DNA of 64,000 bases from Spirochaetota bacterium (GTDB lineage: Bacteria; Spirochaetota; Spirochaetia; Sphaerochaetales; Sphaerochaetaceae): NCBI GenBank assembly GCA_023401595.1, contig JAEXDQ010000040.1, positions 52,667 through 116,666 on the forward strand, given 5' to 3'. Shown piece after piece: positions 53,723-62,325 of the stretch; position 1 is the first letter of the stretch; every line of letters begins with the position of its first letter. A program made the position numbers and the translations under genes. The notes under the pieces were generated by a model. That model searched no databases and had not been told where the DNA came from. It saw only the letters and a list, made by a program, of their open reading frames with translations.

Positions 53723-55610
53723 GGGAAACCTCCGATGTATCGAAACCACAAGGCCGATCCATACCCGCTTCCTCGCGACGCACGCTCGACCGCGCGTCAC
53801 TCCTACGGGGAACGCCATGCCCAAGATGCACCATCAAAATCGCGACATCGCTGTTGCGAACACCGCTGATCCTCCCCGCTTGCCCGATGGACACCGGACG
53901 GACCTGCTTGAACTTCTCACGGGACTCGGCGGAAATACCATCCACCGAATCATAATCGAAATCGGCGGGAATCGACATCTCCTCGAGCTGGGAGAACCTA
54001 TCCACCTGACGTTCCTGCCGTTTTATATAGCCATCGTACTTGACGTCCAGTTCAGCCTGATATCGCACCGGAGCGTCAAATGAAGCCAGCTCAGGGATGT
54101 CGGACAGCAGTCCGTCGATCGTTATCTCAGGACGTTTGAGCGCTTCAAGACAGCTTTTACCATCCAGCTTACGGGAACCGAGCAGTTGTTTGATCGCTTC
54201 CATACGATCCAGCTTCGCCCGTAGCCGGTCCATGTGCCCGGCGGTCTGCAACCCTACGGCGAACCCCTTCGGAGTCAACCTCTGGTCGGCGGAATCGTGA
54301 CGGAGGTTCAACCGATATTCGGCCCGGCTGGTGAACATCCTGTACGGCTCCTTGGTCCCCTTCGTCACAAGATCGTCGATGAGGACGCCCGTATAGGCTT
54401 CGGTCCGGGAAAGTATCAGCGGAGCCTCCCCTTTCAGTTTCTGGGCGGCGTTGATACCGGCCATGAGCCCCTGGCAGGCGGCTTCCTCGTACCCGCTCGT
54501 CCCGTTCGTCTGCCCCGCGATGAAAAGTCCGCGAACCCGTTTCGTCTCAAGCGACGGCAATAGCTGCAGAGGGTCAAGATAATCGTATTCGACAGCATAA
54601 GCCGGTCGTAGGACCTGCGCATGCTCCAAGCCGCGGATTGAATGAATGAACGCGGTCTGGACCTCCTCAGGGAGAGAGGACGATAATCCGTTGAGATACA
54701 TCTCCTCAGTTCCGATCCCTTCCGGCTCGATGAATATCTGATGCCGGTCCCGATCGGGGAACCGTACGACCTTGTCCTCGATGGAAGGGCAGTACCGAGG
54801 GCCGCGTCCGACAATCTTGCCCCCGTACAGCGGAGACCGATGTATGTTGTCACGGATGATCCGGTGCGTCTCGTCGTTCGTCCAAGTAATCCAGCAGTTC
54901 ATTTGCGGCCGATCCACGGCTTCGTAGTCAAAAGAGAACGGCATCATCCGGTCGTCGCCCGGTTGCACCTCGAGCGCTTCAAGGTCGAGGCTGCTTTTAC
55001 GCACCCTGGCGGGGGTACCGGTCTTCAGCCGCCCTACCGAAAACCCTTTGGCCCGCAAAGCGGTCCCCAAGCCGATGGCGGCGGGTTCTCCCAAGCGTCC
55101 GGAGGGCGCGTCGTACTCACCTATGAATATTCTTCCCTCCATGAACGTCCCTGTCGTCATTACCAATACTCTACAAGAGATTTGATGTCCTCTTTCCGTC
55201 AACACCCCGCATACAGTACGCCCATCTGGTTCCAAAAGGATATCGACTACCGTATCCATGAACAAGGAAAGATGCGACTGGGACTCAAGCGTCTCCTTCG
55301 CCAGACGATGATAGGTGAACTTGTCGGCCTGCGCCCGCGGGGCCTGTACGGCGGGGCCCCTGCTTCGGTTGAGAATTCTGAACTGTATCATGGAATGGTC
55401 GATCAGATGTCCCATCTCACCGCCCAAGGCATCGACCTCCCGCACAAGATTGCCTTTGGCGAGACCGCCGACGGCAGGGTTGCAGGACAACCTGCCAATC
55501 GCATCGAGGCTCTGAGTGACCATCAAAGTCTCGAACCCTATCCGGGAAAGGGCTAGAGCAGCTTCAATTCCCGCATGCCCGCCCCCTATCACTATCGCAT
55601 CATAGTCCAT
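53712..55610 (-). CDS. mnmG: tRNA uridine-5-carboxymethylaminomethyl modification enzyme
   Basis: A 632-residue FAD enzyme (GidA). The Rossmann motif IGGGHAGIEAALA is at 8-20. CNPAVGGLAKGNLVREVDALGG and RSRGPAVQAPRAQADK are diagnostic. FIAGQTNGTSGYEEAACQGLMAG and the C-terminal helical domain are also present. With MnmE it installs the cmnm group on wobble U34 of several tRNAs. It lies 35 bases after mnmE in one operon. Confidence 0.97.
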   Translation of the reverse strand: MDYDAIVIGGGHAGIEAALALSRIGFETLMVTQSLDAIGRLSCNPAVGGLAKGNLVREVDALGGEMGHLIDHSMIQFRILNRSRGPAVQAPRAQADKFTYHRLAKETLESQSHLSLFMDTVVDILLEPDGRTVCGVLTERGHQISCRVLVMTTGTFMEGRIFIGEYDAPSGRLGEPAAIGLGTALRAKGFSVGRLKTGTPARVRKSSLDLEALEVQPGDDRMMPFSFDYEAVDRPQMNCWITWTNDETHRIIRDNIHRSPLYGGKIVGRGPRYCPSIEDKVVRFPDRDRHQIFIEPEGIGTEEMYLNGLSSSLPEEVQTAFIHSIRGLEHAQVLRPAYAVEYDYLDPLQLLPSLETKRVRGLFIAGQTNGTSGYEEAACQGLMAGINAAQKLKGEAPLILSRTEAYTGVLIDDLVTKGTKEPYRMFTSRAEYRLNLRHDSADQRLTPKGFAVGLQTAGHMDRLRAKLDRMEAIKQLLGSRKLDGKSCLEALKRPEITIDGLLSDIPELASFDAPVRYQAELDVKYDGYIKRQERQVDRFSQLEEMSIPADFDYDSVDGISAESREKFKQVRPVSIGQAGRISGVRNSDVAILMVHLGHGVPRRSDARSSVRREEAGMDRPCGFDTSEVSHAE

Positions 55611-55645
55611 CTATCGTATTTCCTTCCTACGCAATACCACAGGTA

Positions 55646-57004
55646 TCATTTTCCGACGCAGAAACCGGAGAATATCCGTTCCAATATATCAGCGCCGGTG
55701 ACTTCGCCGGTCAGTTCCCCCAAAGCGTTCAACGCCTCACCCAGCTCCATGGCGACGATATCCAACGGAACTCCGTCTGACTCCAGTTCATCGGCCCTAC
55801 GCAACGCATCGGCCGCTTTCAGCAAACCATCCCGCTGTCGGTCCGACTCAATGACCAGCCGTTCATCCCCGCTGGAGCGGACGCCTTCCTTCAACCGGCC
55901 CGCCAGCGTCGATACCAGCCGGTCCATCCCCTCGCCCGTCCGGCTGCTGACCGTCAAAGCGCCACAGGCGGGGGCGTTGCACGACAAATCGCTTTTGTTC
56001 CATACCACGATCGTCCGGGGATCCTCCGCAATGGAAGCATTGCGCGACATCGTAGCTTCGGCATCGGCCTGCGAACCATCGACAAGCAGCAGGATCAGGT
56101 CGGCTTGTTCCAACAGCTGCTCGGTCCGACGGATGCCTTCCGCTTCGAGTGTATCTCCGGCGTCGCGCAGCCCCGCCGTATCGTACAACCTGACAGGAAC
56201 GCCCTCGAGCTGTATCCATGCCTCCAGGAAATCCCGTGTCGTCCCGTGCCGGTCGCTGACGATGGCGCGTTCCTCCTTCAGGAACAGGTTGAACAACGAC
56301 GACTTGCCGGCGTTCGTCGCACCGGCGAGAACCACCCTGGCACCCTGTCCATACAGACGGCCGGTCTTCCAAGTGGAGGCCAACGCTTCAAGCGAAGCGA
56401 CTACCCCCTCCAGCTGGCTCCTCGGAAACGTAGTATCCCCGCCTATCTCATCTTCAGCGTAATCAAGCTGAACCTCGATGAAACTGACGATGTCCAGCAC
56501 CTGCTGCTTCAGTTCCTCAATCCGACGTCCCAGCGCCCCGCCCAGACGGGACAACGCAAGGCTCTGAGAGGCGGCGCTCCTGGCAGCCACCAGTTCCTGG
56601 ACCGCTTCCGCCTGCGTAAGATCCAGCTTCCCGTGCATGAAGGCGCGGAACGTGAACTCCCCCGGTTCGGCGGCTCGGAAACCGTTCGCCGCGAATACGT
56701 CAAGAATCCGCCGCAGCCCCGGCAGACTGCCGTGACAAGTGAATTCAACCGCGTTCTCGCCGGTATAGCCATGTCCCTCCCGATAAACGGCGGCGACTAC
56801 TTCATCCACCCGCTCCTGAGTCGCGGGATCGACAAGATACCCATGCACAAGCATCGACGACCGAGCTTTCTCAAGTGCCTGAGGTCGGGAAAAACATCTA
56901 CAGGACAAAGAGATAGCATCCGGGCCGCTGGTGCGGATGACAGCCAGGGCGCTTTCTGCCCAAGGAGTCGCGAGGGCGTATATCGTATCATCGGTATTCA
57001 TCAT
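55646..57004 (-). CDS. mnmE: tRNA modification GTPase
   Basis: A 452-residue GTPase (TrmE). The N-terminal folate-binding domain starts TDDTIYALATPWAESALAVIR. The inserted G domain has GATNAGKSS (G1), DTAGLRD (G3) and NKSDL (G4). The C-terminal helical domain ends in the obligatory CVGK motif. It works with MnmG on tRNA U34. Start codons at 57004 or 57001 have no clear ribosome site. A consensus promoter ends five bases upstream, so the mRNA is probably leaderless. The open frame continues 34 codons upstream but overlaps that promoter. Confidence 0.95.
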   Translation of the reverse strand: MMNTDDTIYALATPWAESALAVIRTSGPDAISLSCRCFSRPQALEKARSSMLVHGYLVDPATQERVDEVVAAVYREGHGYTGENAVEFTCHGSLPGLRRILDVFAANGFRAAEPGEFTFRAFMHGKLDLTQAEAVQELVAARSAASQSLALSRLGGALGRRIEELKQQVLDIVSFIEVQLDYAEDEIGGDTTFPRSQLEGVVASLEALASTWKTGRLYGQGARVVLAGATNAGKSSLFNLFLKEERAIVSDRHGTTRDFLEAWIQLEGVPVRLYDTAGLRDAGDTLEAEGIRRTEQLLEQADLILLLVDGSQADAEATMSRNASIAEDPRTIVVWNKSDLSCNAPACGALTVSSRTGEGMDRLVSTLAGRLKEGVRSSGDERLVIESDRQRDGLLKAADALRRADELESDGVPLDIVAMELGEALNALGELTGEVTGADILERIFSGFCVGK

Positions 57005-57009
57005 CGCCG

Positions 57010-57039
57010 AGTATACCGTACACCCTAGGGTCTGGGCAA
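57010..57039 (-). promoter_or_regulatory. Promoter of mnmE, leaderless arrangement
   Basis: On the minus strand TTGCCC (57034-57039), an 18-base spacer and TATACT (57010-57015) are followed after five bases by ATG at 57004. The predicted start is at or next to the first codon. Confidence 0.55.
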
Positions 57040-57178
57040 CAACCAAGGATATCCACCCCGCTGACGGATGATGAAAAACACCGGCGAACCCGACTTGTCC
57101 GAGCATACCTAGCGACCGTCCGTATCAGGTTGCAGCTGAACCGTCCACAACCGGGGAACGGGATTCATCCCGCCCGGC

Positions 57179-57405
57179 AACCCGAGAACAACCGAGGAAC
57201 GACCCACGAACAACCGAGGAACGACCCACGGACGACCGAGGAACGACCTACGGACGACCTGAGAACGACCCACGGACGACCTGAGAACGACCCACGGACA
57301 ACCGGGGAACAACCTACGGACGACCGGGGAACGACCCGCGGACGACCAGCGTCAACCGATTGACCCTAGATCGACCCTAGATCGACCCTAGATCGACCCT
57401 AGAGC
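57179..57405. repeat. Long degenerate array of 11-bp units between mnmE and epmA
   Basis: From 57179 to 57343, fifteen contiguous 11-base units alternate between an raccgrggaac-like and a gaccyacggac-like form, giving a 22-bp higher-order repeat. A sixteenth weaker unit and a short gap follow. Then four units of gaccctagatc (the last gaccctagagc) lie at 57362-57405. Some frames stay open through the array because of its composition, but no gene is credible. Confidence 0.8.
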
Positions 57406-57457
57406 GGCTGGGGATCGGCGAATCGGCCGCGGTCGAGAGGCTACAAGACCGACGACC

Positions 57458-57486
57458 TTGCCCATCATCAATGGTGATGATATAGT
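57458..57486 (+). promoter_or_regulatory. Promoter of epmA, leaderless arrangement
   Basis: TTGCCC (57458-57463), 17 bases, then TATAGT (57481-57486), six bases, and the ATG of epmA at 57493. No ribosome site is present. The spacer atcatcaatggtgatga contains a near-palindrome. Confidence 0.6.
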
Positions 57487-57492
57487 GGCCGC

Positions 57493-58485
57493 ATGCTGGA
57501 CATGACATCATCAACAGGGCGCAGCAGGCTATTCGCCGCCATGCGACGCTATTTCGACGACCACGGGTATACGGAGGTAGATACGCCGACGCTCTCCCCC
57601 GACCTGATTCCTGAACCGACGATCGAGAATTTCGCGACGACCTTCACCAACGAGTTCATCGGAAGCCGCGAGTTGTATCTCGTGCCATCTCCCGAAATAT
57701 ATATGAAGCGACTGATCGCCCAAGGTTCTGGAAGCATCTATCAGTTCTCCCATTGCTTCCGCAACTGCGAACAGCTGGGACGGCACCACAACCCTGAGTT
57801 CACCATGCTGGAGTACTATACCGTCGGAGCCGACGACGAGGATTCCATCGGGATCACTGAGGAACTTGTCGCAAAAACCGCCCTGCCCGGTTGTCCGGAG
57901 CATCTGCTACCGCCGTTTCGGAGAATGACCGTGGCGGAGGCCTGCAAGCTCCATACGGGAGTAGATCTGGAAAAGAACCAGAGCCAACGGAAGCTTAGGG
58001 AAGAGGCCGTCAAGCTCGGCCTGCATGTCCCCGACGCACCGGAAAGCTGGGAGGAGACGTTCAACCGGATATTCCTCACTTTCGTGGAACCGGCCCTTCC
58101 TCAGGACCGGCCGCTTGTACTACGGGAATACCCCGCGCAGATAGATTGCCTGGCAAAAAAGATTCCCGGCAAGCCGTACCGCCAGAGGTGGGAGATGTAC
58201 ATGGGGGGCGTCGAAGTCGCCAACTGTTACGACGAGGAACGGGACGCGGCCATCATCAGGGAGTACTATCGCAAGGAATATGCGGCGCTGGCCACACAAC
58301 GCAAAAAGACGGGTACCGTCATACCGGATATAGACCTATCTTTCGCAGACTGTTTCGAAAGCGATTTCCCGCCTTGTTCAGGAGTCGCGATGGGTATGGA
58401 TAGAATGCTGATGCTACAACTCGGAAAAACATCTATCGAGGGGGTGATTCTTTTTCCCTTTTCTGTTATGATGGCCGACAGATAA
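57493..58485 (+). CDS. epmA: EF-P beta-lysine ligase
   Basis: A 330-residue class II lysyl-tRNA synthetase-like protein lacking the anticodon-binding domain (also called PoxA/GenX). It has VDTPTLSPD, PSPEIYMKRLIAQGSGSIYQ, CFRNCEQLGRHHNPEFTMLEYY and GVAMGMDRMLML. It attaches (R)-beta-lysine to EF-P. The gene is directly followed by efp (32-base gap), and epmB lies just beyond. Its predicted leaderless promoter is preceded by the 11-bp repeat array. Confidence 0.95.
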   Translation: MLDMTSSTGRSRLFAAMRRYFDDHGYTEVDTPTLSPDLIPEPTIENFATTFTNEFIGSRELYLVPSPEIYMKRLIAQGSGSIYQFSHCFRNCEQLGRHHNPEFTMLEYYTVGADDEDSIGITEELVAKTALPGCPEHLLPPFRRMTVAEACKLHTGVDLEKNQSQRKLREEAVKLGLHVPDAPESWEETFNRIFLTFVEPALPQDRPLVLREYPAQIDCLAKKIPGKPYRQRWEMYMGGVEVANCYDEERDAAIIREYYRKEYAALATQRKKTGTVIPDIDLSFADCFESDFPPCSGVAMGMDRMLMLQLGKTSIEGVILFPFSVMMADR

Positions 58486-58517
58486 AATCGTCAATTCAAA
58501 GAGATTAGAGGTATACA

Positions 58518-59081
58518 ATGATTAAAGCAGGTCAGATTGAGAAAGGTACCGCCTTGCTGATCAAGGGTCAGCCTTTCGTTTGCGTCGAACGCGAATTCGT
58601 CAATCCCGGAAAAGGTTCCGCCTTCGTTCGTCTCAAACTCAAGAGCCCTTCCACCGGACAGACCCTGAGCGAAACCATGAAGTCGCAGGACAACGCCGAA
58701 GACATCACCGTTGAGGATGTCGATTTCCAGTACATGTACAACGATGGTGAGAACTTTCACCTGATGAACACCGGAACCTATGAGCAGATCGAAGTTCCTA
58801 TGGCTTCCTTCCCCGACTATCAGTACATCATGAAGGATGGAGAGACCTACCGTTGCACCGTTTGGGAAGATCAGGTCCTCGACATCCAGGTTCCGAGCAA
58901 GGTCATTTTCCTTGTCGCGGAGGCCGAAGAAGCCGTCAAGGGCGATACCGTCCAGGGCGCGACCAAGTACATCACGACAGAAACGGGACTGAAAGTCCGC
59001 GTACCTATCTTCATCAAACAGGGTGAGAAGATCCGCGTCAACACCGAGACCAAGGAATATCTCGAACGGGTCAACAGCTGA
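58518..59081 (+). CDS. efp: Elongation factor P
   Basis: A 187-residue, three-domain EF-P that relieves ribosome stalling at polyproline. The loop EFVNPGKGSAFVRLKL carries Lys32, equivalent to the beta-lysylated Lys34 of E. coli EF-P. The C terminus has the VRVPIFIKQGEKIRVNTETKEYLERV pattern. It is co-oriented with epmA and followed by a terminator. The presence of EpmA and EpmB predicts the beta-lysine form; no hydroxylase EpmC is seen here. Confidence 0.97.
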   Translation: MIKAGQIEKGTALLIKGQPFVCVEREFVNPGKGSAFVRLKLKSPSTGQTLSETMKSQDNAEDITVEDVDFQYMYNDGENFHLMNTGTYEQIEVPMASFPDYQYIMKDGETYRCTVWEDQVLDIQVPSKVIFLVAEAEEAVKGDTVQGATKYITTETGLKVRVPIFIKQGEKIRVNTETKEYLERVNS

Positions 59082-59103
59082 TTCTAGAGATTACGGTACA
59101 GGA

Positions 59104-59132
59104 AACGGCAGGCTATCGCCTGTCGTTTTTTT
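59104..59132 (+). terminator. Rho-independent terminator after efp
   Basis: AACGGCAGGC-tatc-GCCTGTCGTT forms a 10-bp stem with one G-U pair, continued by a T-run, 22 bases after the efp stop. Confidence 0.85.
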
Positions 59133-59249
59133 ATGACCCGACGGCCGGGGCGGCGACGCCGATATCGAATGGACGAGGATAGAACGCGAACGAGGGACGC
59201 CCGGTTGCGAAGCGCGAGGAACAGGAAGCAACCGTCAAGCGCGCCTGAT

Positions 59250-60344
59250 TCATTCCATGCTGGGGTCTGGATACCGACGCAGCTGTCCATCAGGAGTAGA
59301 GAACAGCCAGGAACCGTCAGGCTCCCTTCCTTGCAGATACCAATGGGACAGGGGGACCTTCCCTCCTCCCTGCGGAAGATCCGCCGCATAGACGGGCATG
59401 GCGAGTCCTGAAAGCCGGCGGCGCAATTCCTGTTCAAGCGCGAAACCCTTCTCCAACGGCACTCTGAAATGTGAGGTTCCTGTAACAAGGTCGCCTTGAA
59501 ACAGATAATACGGTTTGATCCGGGAAGCGACCAGTTTATCGCACAACTCTTCCAAGGTGTCGGCGTCGTCATTGACTCCATGGAGCAGGACCGTCTGGTT
59601 CATGGCCGGGATACCGGCGTCCACGAACCGGGAGACGGCGACGACAGCCTGCGGCGTCAGTTCCCTCGGATGGTTGAACTGAGTCATCAGATAATAGGGG
59701 GCCGTGAAATTTCGCTTGAACACCGAGACCAGCTCGTCGGTGATCCGCTGGGGGAACGACGCAGGCGTACGGGTGCATATCCTCATGATAAGATCGGGAC
59801 GCCGACTGCGGAAAATTCCGATCATACGTTCCAATCGGGCATCCGACAACGTAAGCAAATCGCCGCCGGTCAGTAGTATCTCCTTGATCTCAGGATGAGC
59901 CTGGATATATTCCGCCGCAGCCGTGATCTCGTCTTCGCTCGCGGGGCCTTCCAGCTTGCCGGTAAAACGGCGCCGGAAACAATGGCGACAGTACATGGGG
60001 CACAGATCGGTGACAAGGAAGGCGACCCTGTTCCGATACCGGTGGATCAATCTCGGCGTCACGGAATAGTTCGTTTCTTCCTGGGGATCCCTGTCCTCCC
60101 CCATATCCCGGACATTTTCAAAACAGGTCGGCACAACCTGGCGACGCAGCGGATCGTGCGGATCGGACTTGTCGATCAGGGAAAAATAGTATTCGGGAAT
60201 CCGCAATGGCACGGTCATGCCATTCTCCGTCCAACCCAGTTCCGCATCCGTCAGCTCGAGACGGGTGGAAAGCCGGGCCATGGAAGTGATCGCGGAGCCG
60301 GAGGCTTCGATATTGGAAGCAGAATTCGAACTATCCTTGTTCAT
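59250..60344 (-). CDS. epmB: EF-P lysine 2,3-aminomutase
   Basis: A 364-residue radical SAM aminomutase of the KamA family. The cluster motif is Cys115, Cys119, Cys122 (CPMYCRHCFRR). LTGGDLLTL and NHPRELT follow, with the PLP lysine in LPQGGGKVPL near the C terminus. It converts alpha-lysine to beta-lysine, which EpmA loads onto EF-P. Convergent placement beside epmA-efp supports EpmB rather than a catabolic KamA. The start at 60344 (MNKDSSN) is chosen by length; no good ribosome site is seen, and M23 downstream is possible. Confidence 0.9.
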   Translation of the reverse strand: MNKDSSNSASNIEASGSAITSMARLSTRLELTDAELGWTENGMTVPLRIPEYYFSLIDKSDPHDPLRRQVVPTCFENVRDMGEDRDPQEETNYSVTPRLIHRYRNRVAFLVTDLCPMYCRHCFRRRFTGKLEGPASEDEITAAAEYIQAHPEIKEILLTGGDLLTLSDARLERMIGIFRSRRPDLIMRICTRTPASFPQRITDELVSVFKRNFTAPYYLMTQFNHPRELTPQAVVAVSRFVDAGIPAMNQTVLLHGVNDDADTLEELCDKLVASRIKPYYLFQGDLVTGTSHFRVPLEKGFALEQELRRRLSGLAMPVYAADLPQGGGKVPLSHWYLQGREPDGSWLFSTPDGQLRRYPDPSME

Positions 60345-60628
60345 GGGCACAGGTGTACCATCAAAACGACAACTAGTCCAGAGGCGCCGGGACGCGCCCA
60401 TATGAAACATACCAGCCCGCTACAAGCCGATGTCCGGCAACCATACCTACGATATACGACCATCCCCCGTCCCTCAGCATGGAGGAATGCACGCTTGATA
60501 CCATCGGGACAGAAGGGGATCGCCGTTGTTTTCATCATTTCCTCACGAGTTCACGGTAGCAAAAGAGACAAAACATGATACACTGTGAGGTATCGAATAC
60601 TCATCGAACACTATGCGAGAGGTTTTTC

Positions 60629-61942
60629 ATGGCAGAACAGAAAAAGAAAAAAGGGTTGAAGGGTTACTACCTGACTACCTTCCTGATCGGTCTCGGATTC
60701 TTCACCATGGGGTTGATGGATCCTTTGTACGACACCTACGTCCCCATTTTCCTCAGCAAGTTCATAGAATCGAAAGGTGTGATAGGCTCCATCATGACGC
60801 TGGACAACATCCTGGCGATTTTTCTGATTCCGATTTTCTCAGCGCTCAGCGACAGAACAAGGACGTCCATAGGCCGGCGCATGCCGTTCATCATCATCTG
60901 TCTGCCGTTGACCGCCATCGCGTTCGGGCTGATTCCCTTCAGCGCCCTCAGCTCCTTGTGGATGCTGATAGCGCTGGTGTTCATCCTCAACATCTTCAAG
61001 CAGGCGGCGAGAGGCCCGGTCGTGGCCCTCATGCCGGACATTATTCCCGGAGAGCTTCGCTCCGAGGCGAACGGAGTCATCAATACCATGGGAGGCATCG
61101 CGACCATCGTAGGGACGATCGGCCTGGCCCAGCTGATGAACGTCAAGATCAACCTGCCGGGAAGGGGGCCGACCGACAATATCCTCGCCTTCCCGATCGC
61201 CAGCGTGCTTGTCGTAGTGGCAGCGGTACTGCTGTTGGTCTTTATCAAAGAAGACACGTCAAAATATGACCAGGCAGAGGAGAAGGAAGAGAAAGTACCC
61301 ATTCTCAAATCTATCAAACACATTTTCGGAGAAGAAGACAAAAGCGCTATGTATATCCTTCTCTCCCTCCTGTTCTGGTTCATCGCCTACCAAGGCGTAC
61401 TTCCGTTCGTAGGGCTCTATTCGACCGATGTGCTGGGCACCAGCTCCGGTACCGCGGCCCTGGCGGCAGGCATGGTCGGAGTCGCCTATGCGATCTTCGC
61501 CATCCCCTCAGGTATCGTGGCGCACAAGCATGGACGCAAAAAGACGATTCGGCTGGCGTTGATATGCCTGGTGGCGATCCTGACGCTGGTATTTTTCCAC
61601 GATCCGCTGACAGCGGGTTTCAGCCCCATGGTCAGACAACTTACTTTCTGGCTGCTGCTTTTCTGTTTCGGCATCTTCTGGGTGACCGTCGTCACGAACA
61701 GTTTTCCGATGCTCTGGCAGATGGCGGACTACCGGACGATGGGTATCTATACCGGCCTGTACTATTTCTTCTCACAATTGGCGTCGATCATCTCGCCGCC
61801 GATCACCGGTACCTGTATCGACATCTTCGGCTTCCGGTCGCTCTTTATATTCGCGGCGGCCTGCATGCTGATCGCGTTCTTCCTGATGTCCAAGGTCCGC
61901 AGGGGCGAACCGGAGGACGATCCCGTCGCTTTGGAAGCGTAA
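60629..61942 (+). CDS. MFS transporter, SLC45/glycoside-like
   Basis: A 437-residue, 12-helix transporter. It has a basic N terminus (AEQKKKKG), then YYLTTFLIGLGFFTMGLMDPLYDTYVPIFL and the loop motif SDRTRTSIGRRMPFI between helices 2 and 3, as in SLC45-type and glycoside-cation symporters. The second half shows HKHGRKKTIRLA. It likely imports a sugar or glycoside. ATG 60629 follows GAGAGG; the frame is open 18 codons upstream. The upstream GATACACTGTG stretch resembles that before the UMF1 gene at 10 kb. Confidence 0.85.
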   Translation: MAEQKKKKGLKGYYLTTFLIGLGFFTMGLMDPLYDTYVPIFLSKFIESKGVIGSIMTLDNILAIFLIPIFSALSDRTRTSIGRRMPFIIICLPLTAIAFGLIPFSALSSLWMLIALVFILNIFKQAARGPVVALMPDIIPGELRSEANGVINTMGGIATIVGTIGLAQLMNVKINLPGRGPTDNILAFPIASVLVVVAAVLLLVFIKEDTSKYDQAEEKEEKVPILKSIKHIFGEEDKSAMYILLSLLFWFIAYQGVLPFVGLYSTDVLGTSSGTAALAAGMVGVAYAIFAIPSGIVAHKHGRKKTIRLALICLVAILTLVFFHDPLTAGFSPMVRQLTFWLLLFCFGIFWVTVVTNSFPMLWQMADYRTMGIYTGLYYFFSQLASIISPPITGTCIDIFGFRSLFIFAAACMLIAFFLMSKVRRGEPEDDPVALEA

Positions 61943-61955
61943 GCGACGATATCCG

Positions 61956-61999
61956 GCTTGAGGACAGGTGATGCGAAAAAGCGCGCCCTGTCCTCAAGC
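61956..61999. other. Long hairpin after the MFS gene
   Basis: GCTTGAGGACAGG (61956-61968) and CCTGTCCTCAAGC (61987-61999) are perfect complements over 13 bases with an 18-base loop, 13 bases after the stop. No T-run follows on either strand. Nothing else was recognised between 62000 and 62246. Confidence 0.6.
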
Positions 62000-62246
62000 A
62001 ATCTGAGAAAAGTACCAGTATCACATACCGACTGCCCGCCGCCATGCCCCCCCGGTCATGGGTCATGCATGGCGCAGGGCAATCCGGCAAAAGAAACTCC
62101 AAAAAATTCTTGCAGGGCATCGGTCATCGGTTCACAGAGGACCCGCTGAACCTGGTTTTCAGAGCGAGAGCGTTCGCCAATCATATGGAACATGCGGCGG
62201 GCCGATACCGGACTGAAAACGCATATGAACCGGAAAGAGATGAAAT

Positions 62247-62273
62247 AGCCTTGGAACGCACGGCTCCAAGGCT
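62247..62273 (-). terminator. Terminator-like hairpin after the beta-propeller lipoprotein gene
   Basis: AGCCTTGGA and TCCAAGGCT form a 9-bp stem around nine bases, followed on the minus strand by ATTTCATCTCTTT, 52 bases after the stop. Confidence 0.55.
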
Positions 62274-62325
62274 TGGAAAAACCTACTCACTCTCATACAT
62301 CAGCCAGTTGACCGATGCGAAGGCC

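Noticed and set aside
54741..55556. Open frame antisense to mnmG
   Set aside because: MnmG is complete and conserved; the antisense product has no recognisable features.
57130..57363. Open frames across the 11-bp repeat array (Arg/Thr/Asp-rich or Val/Arg/Gly-rich)
   Set aside because: They result from the composition of the array; no ribosome site or conserved start was found.
57179..57405. CRISPR array
   Set aside because: Units are 11 bp, directly contiguous and degenerate, with no unique spacers and no cas genes in the window.
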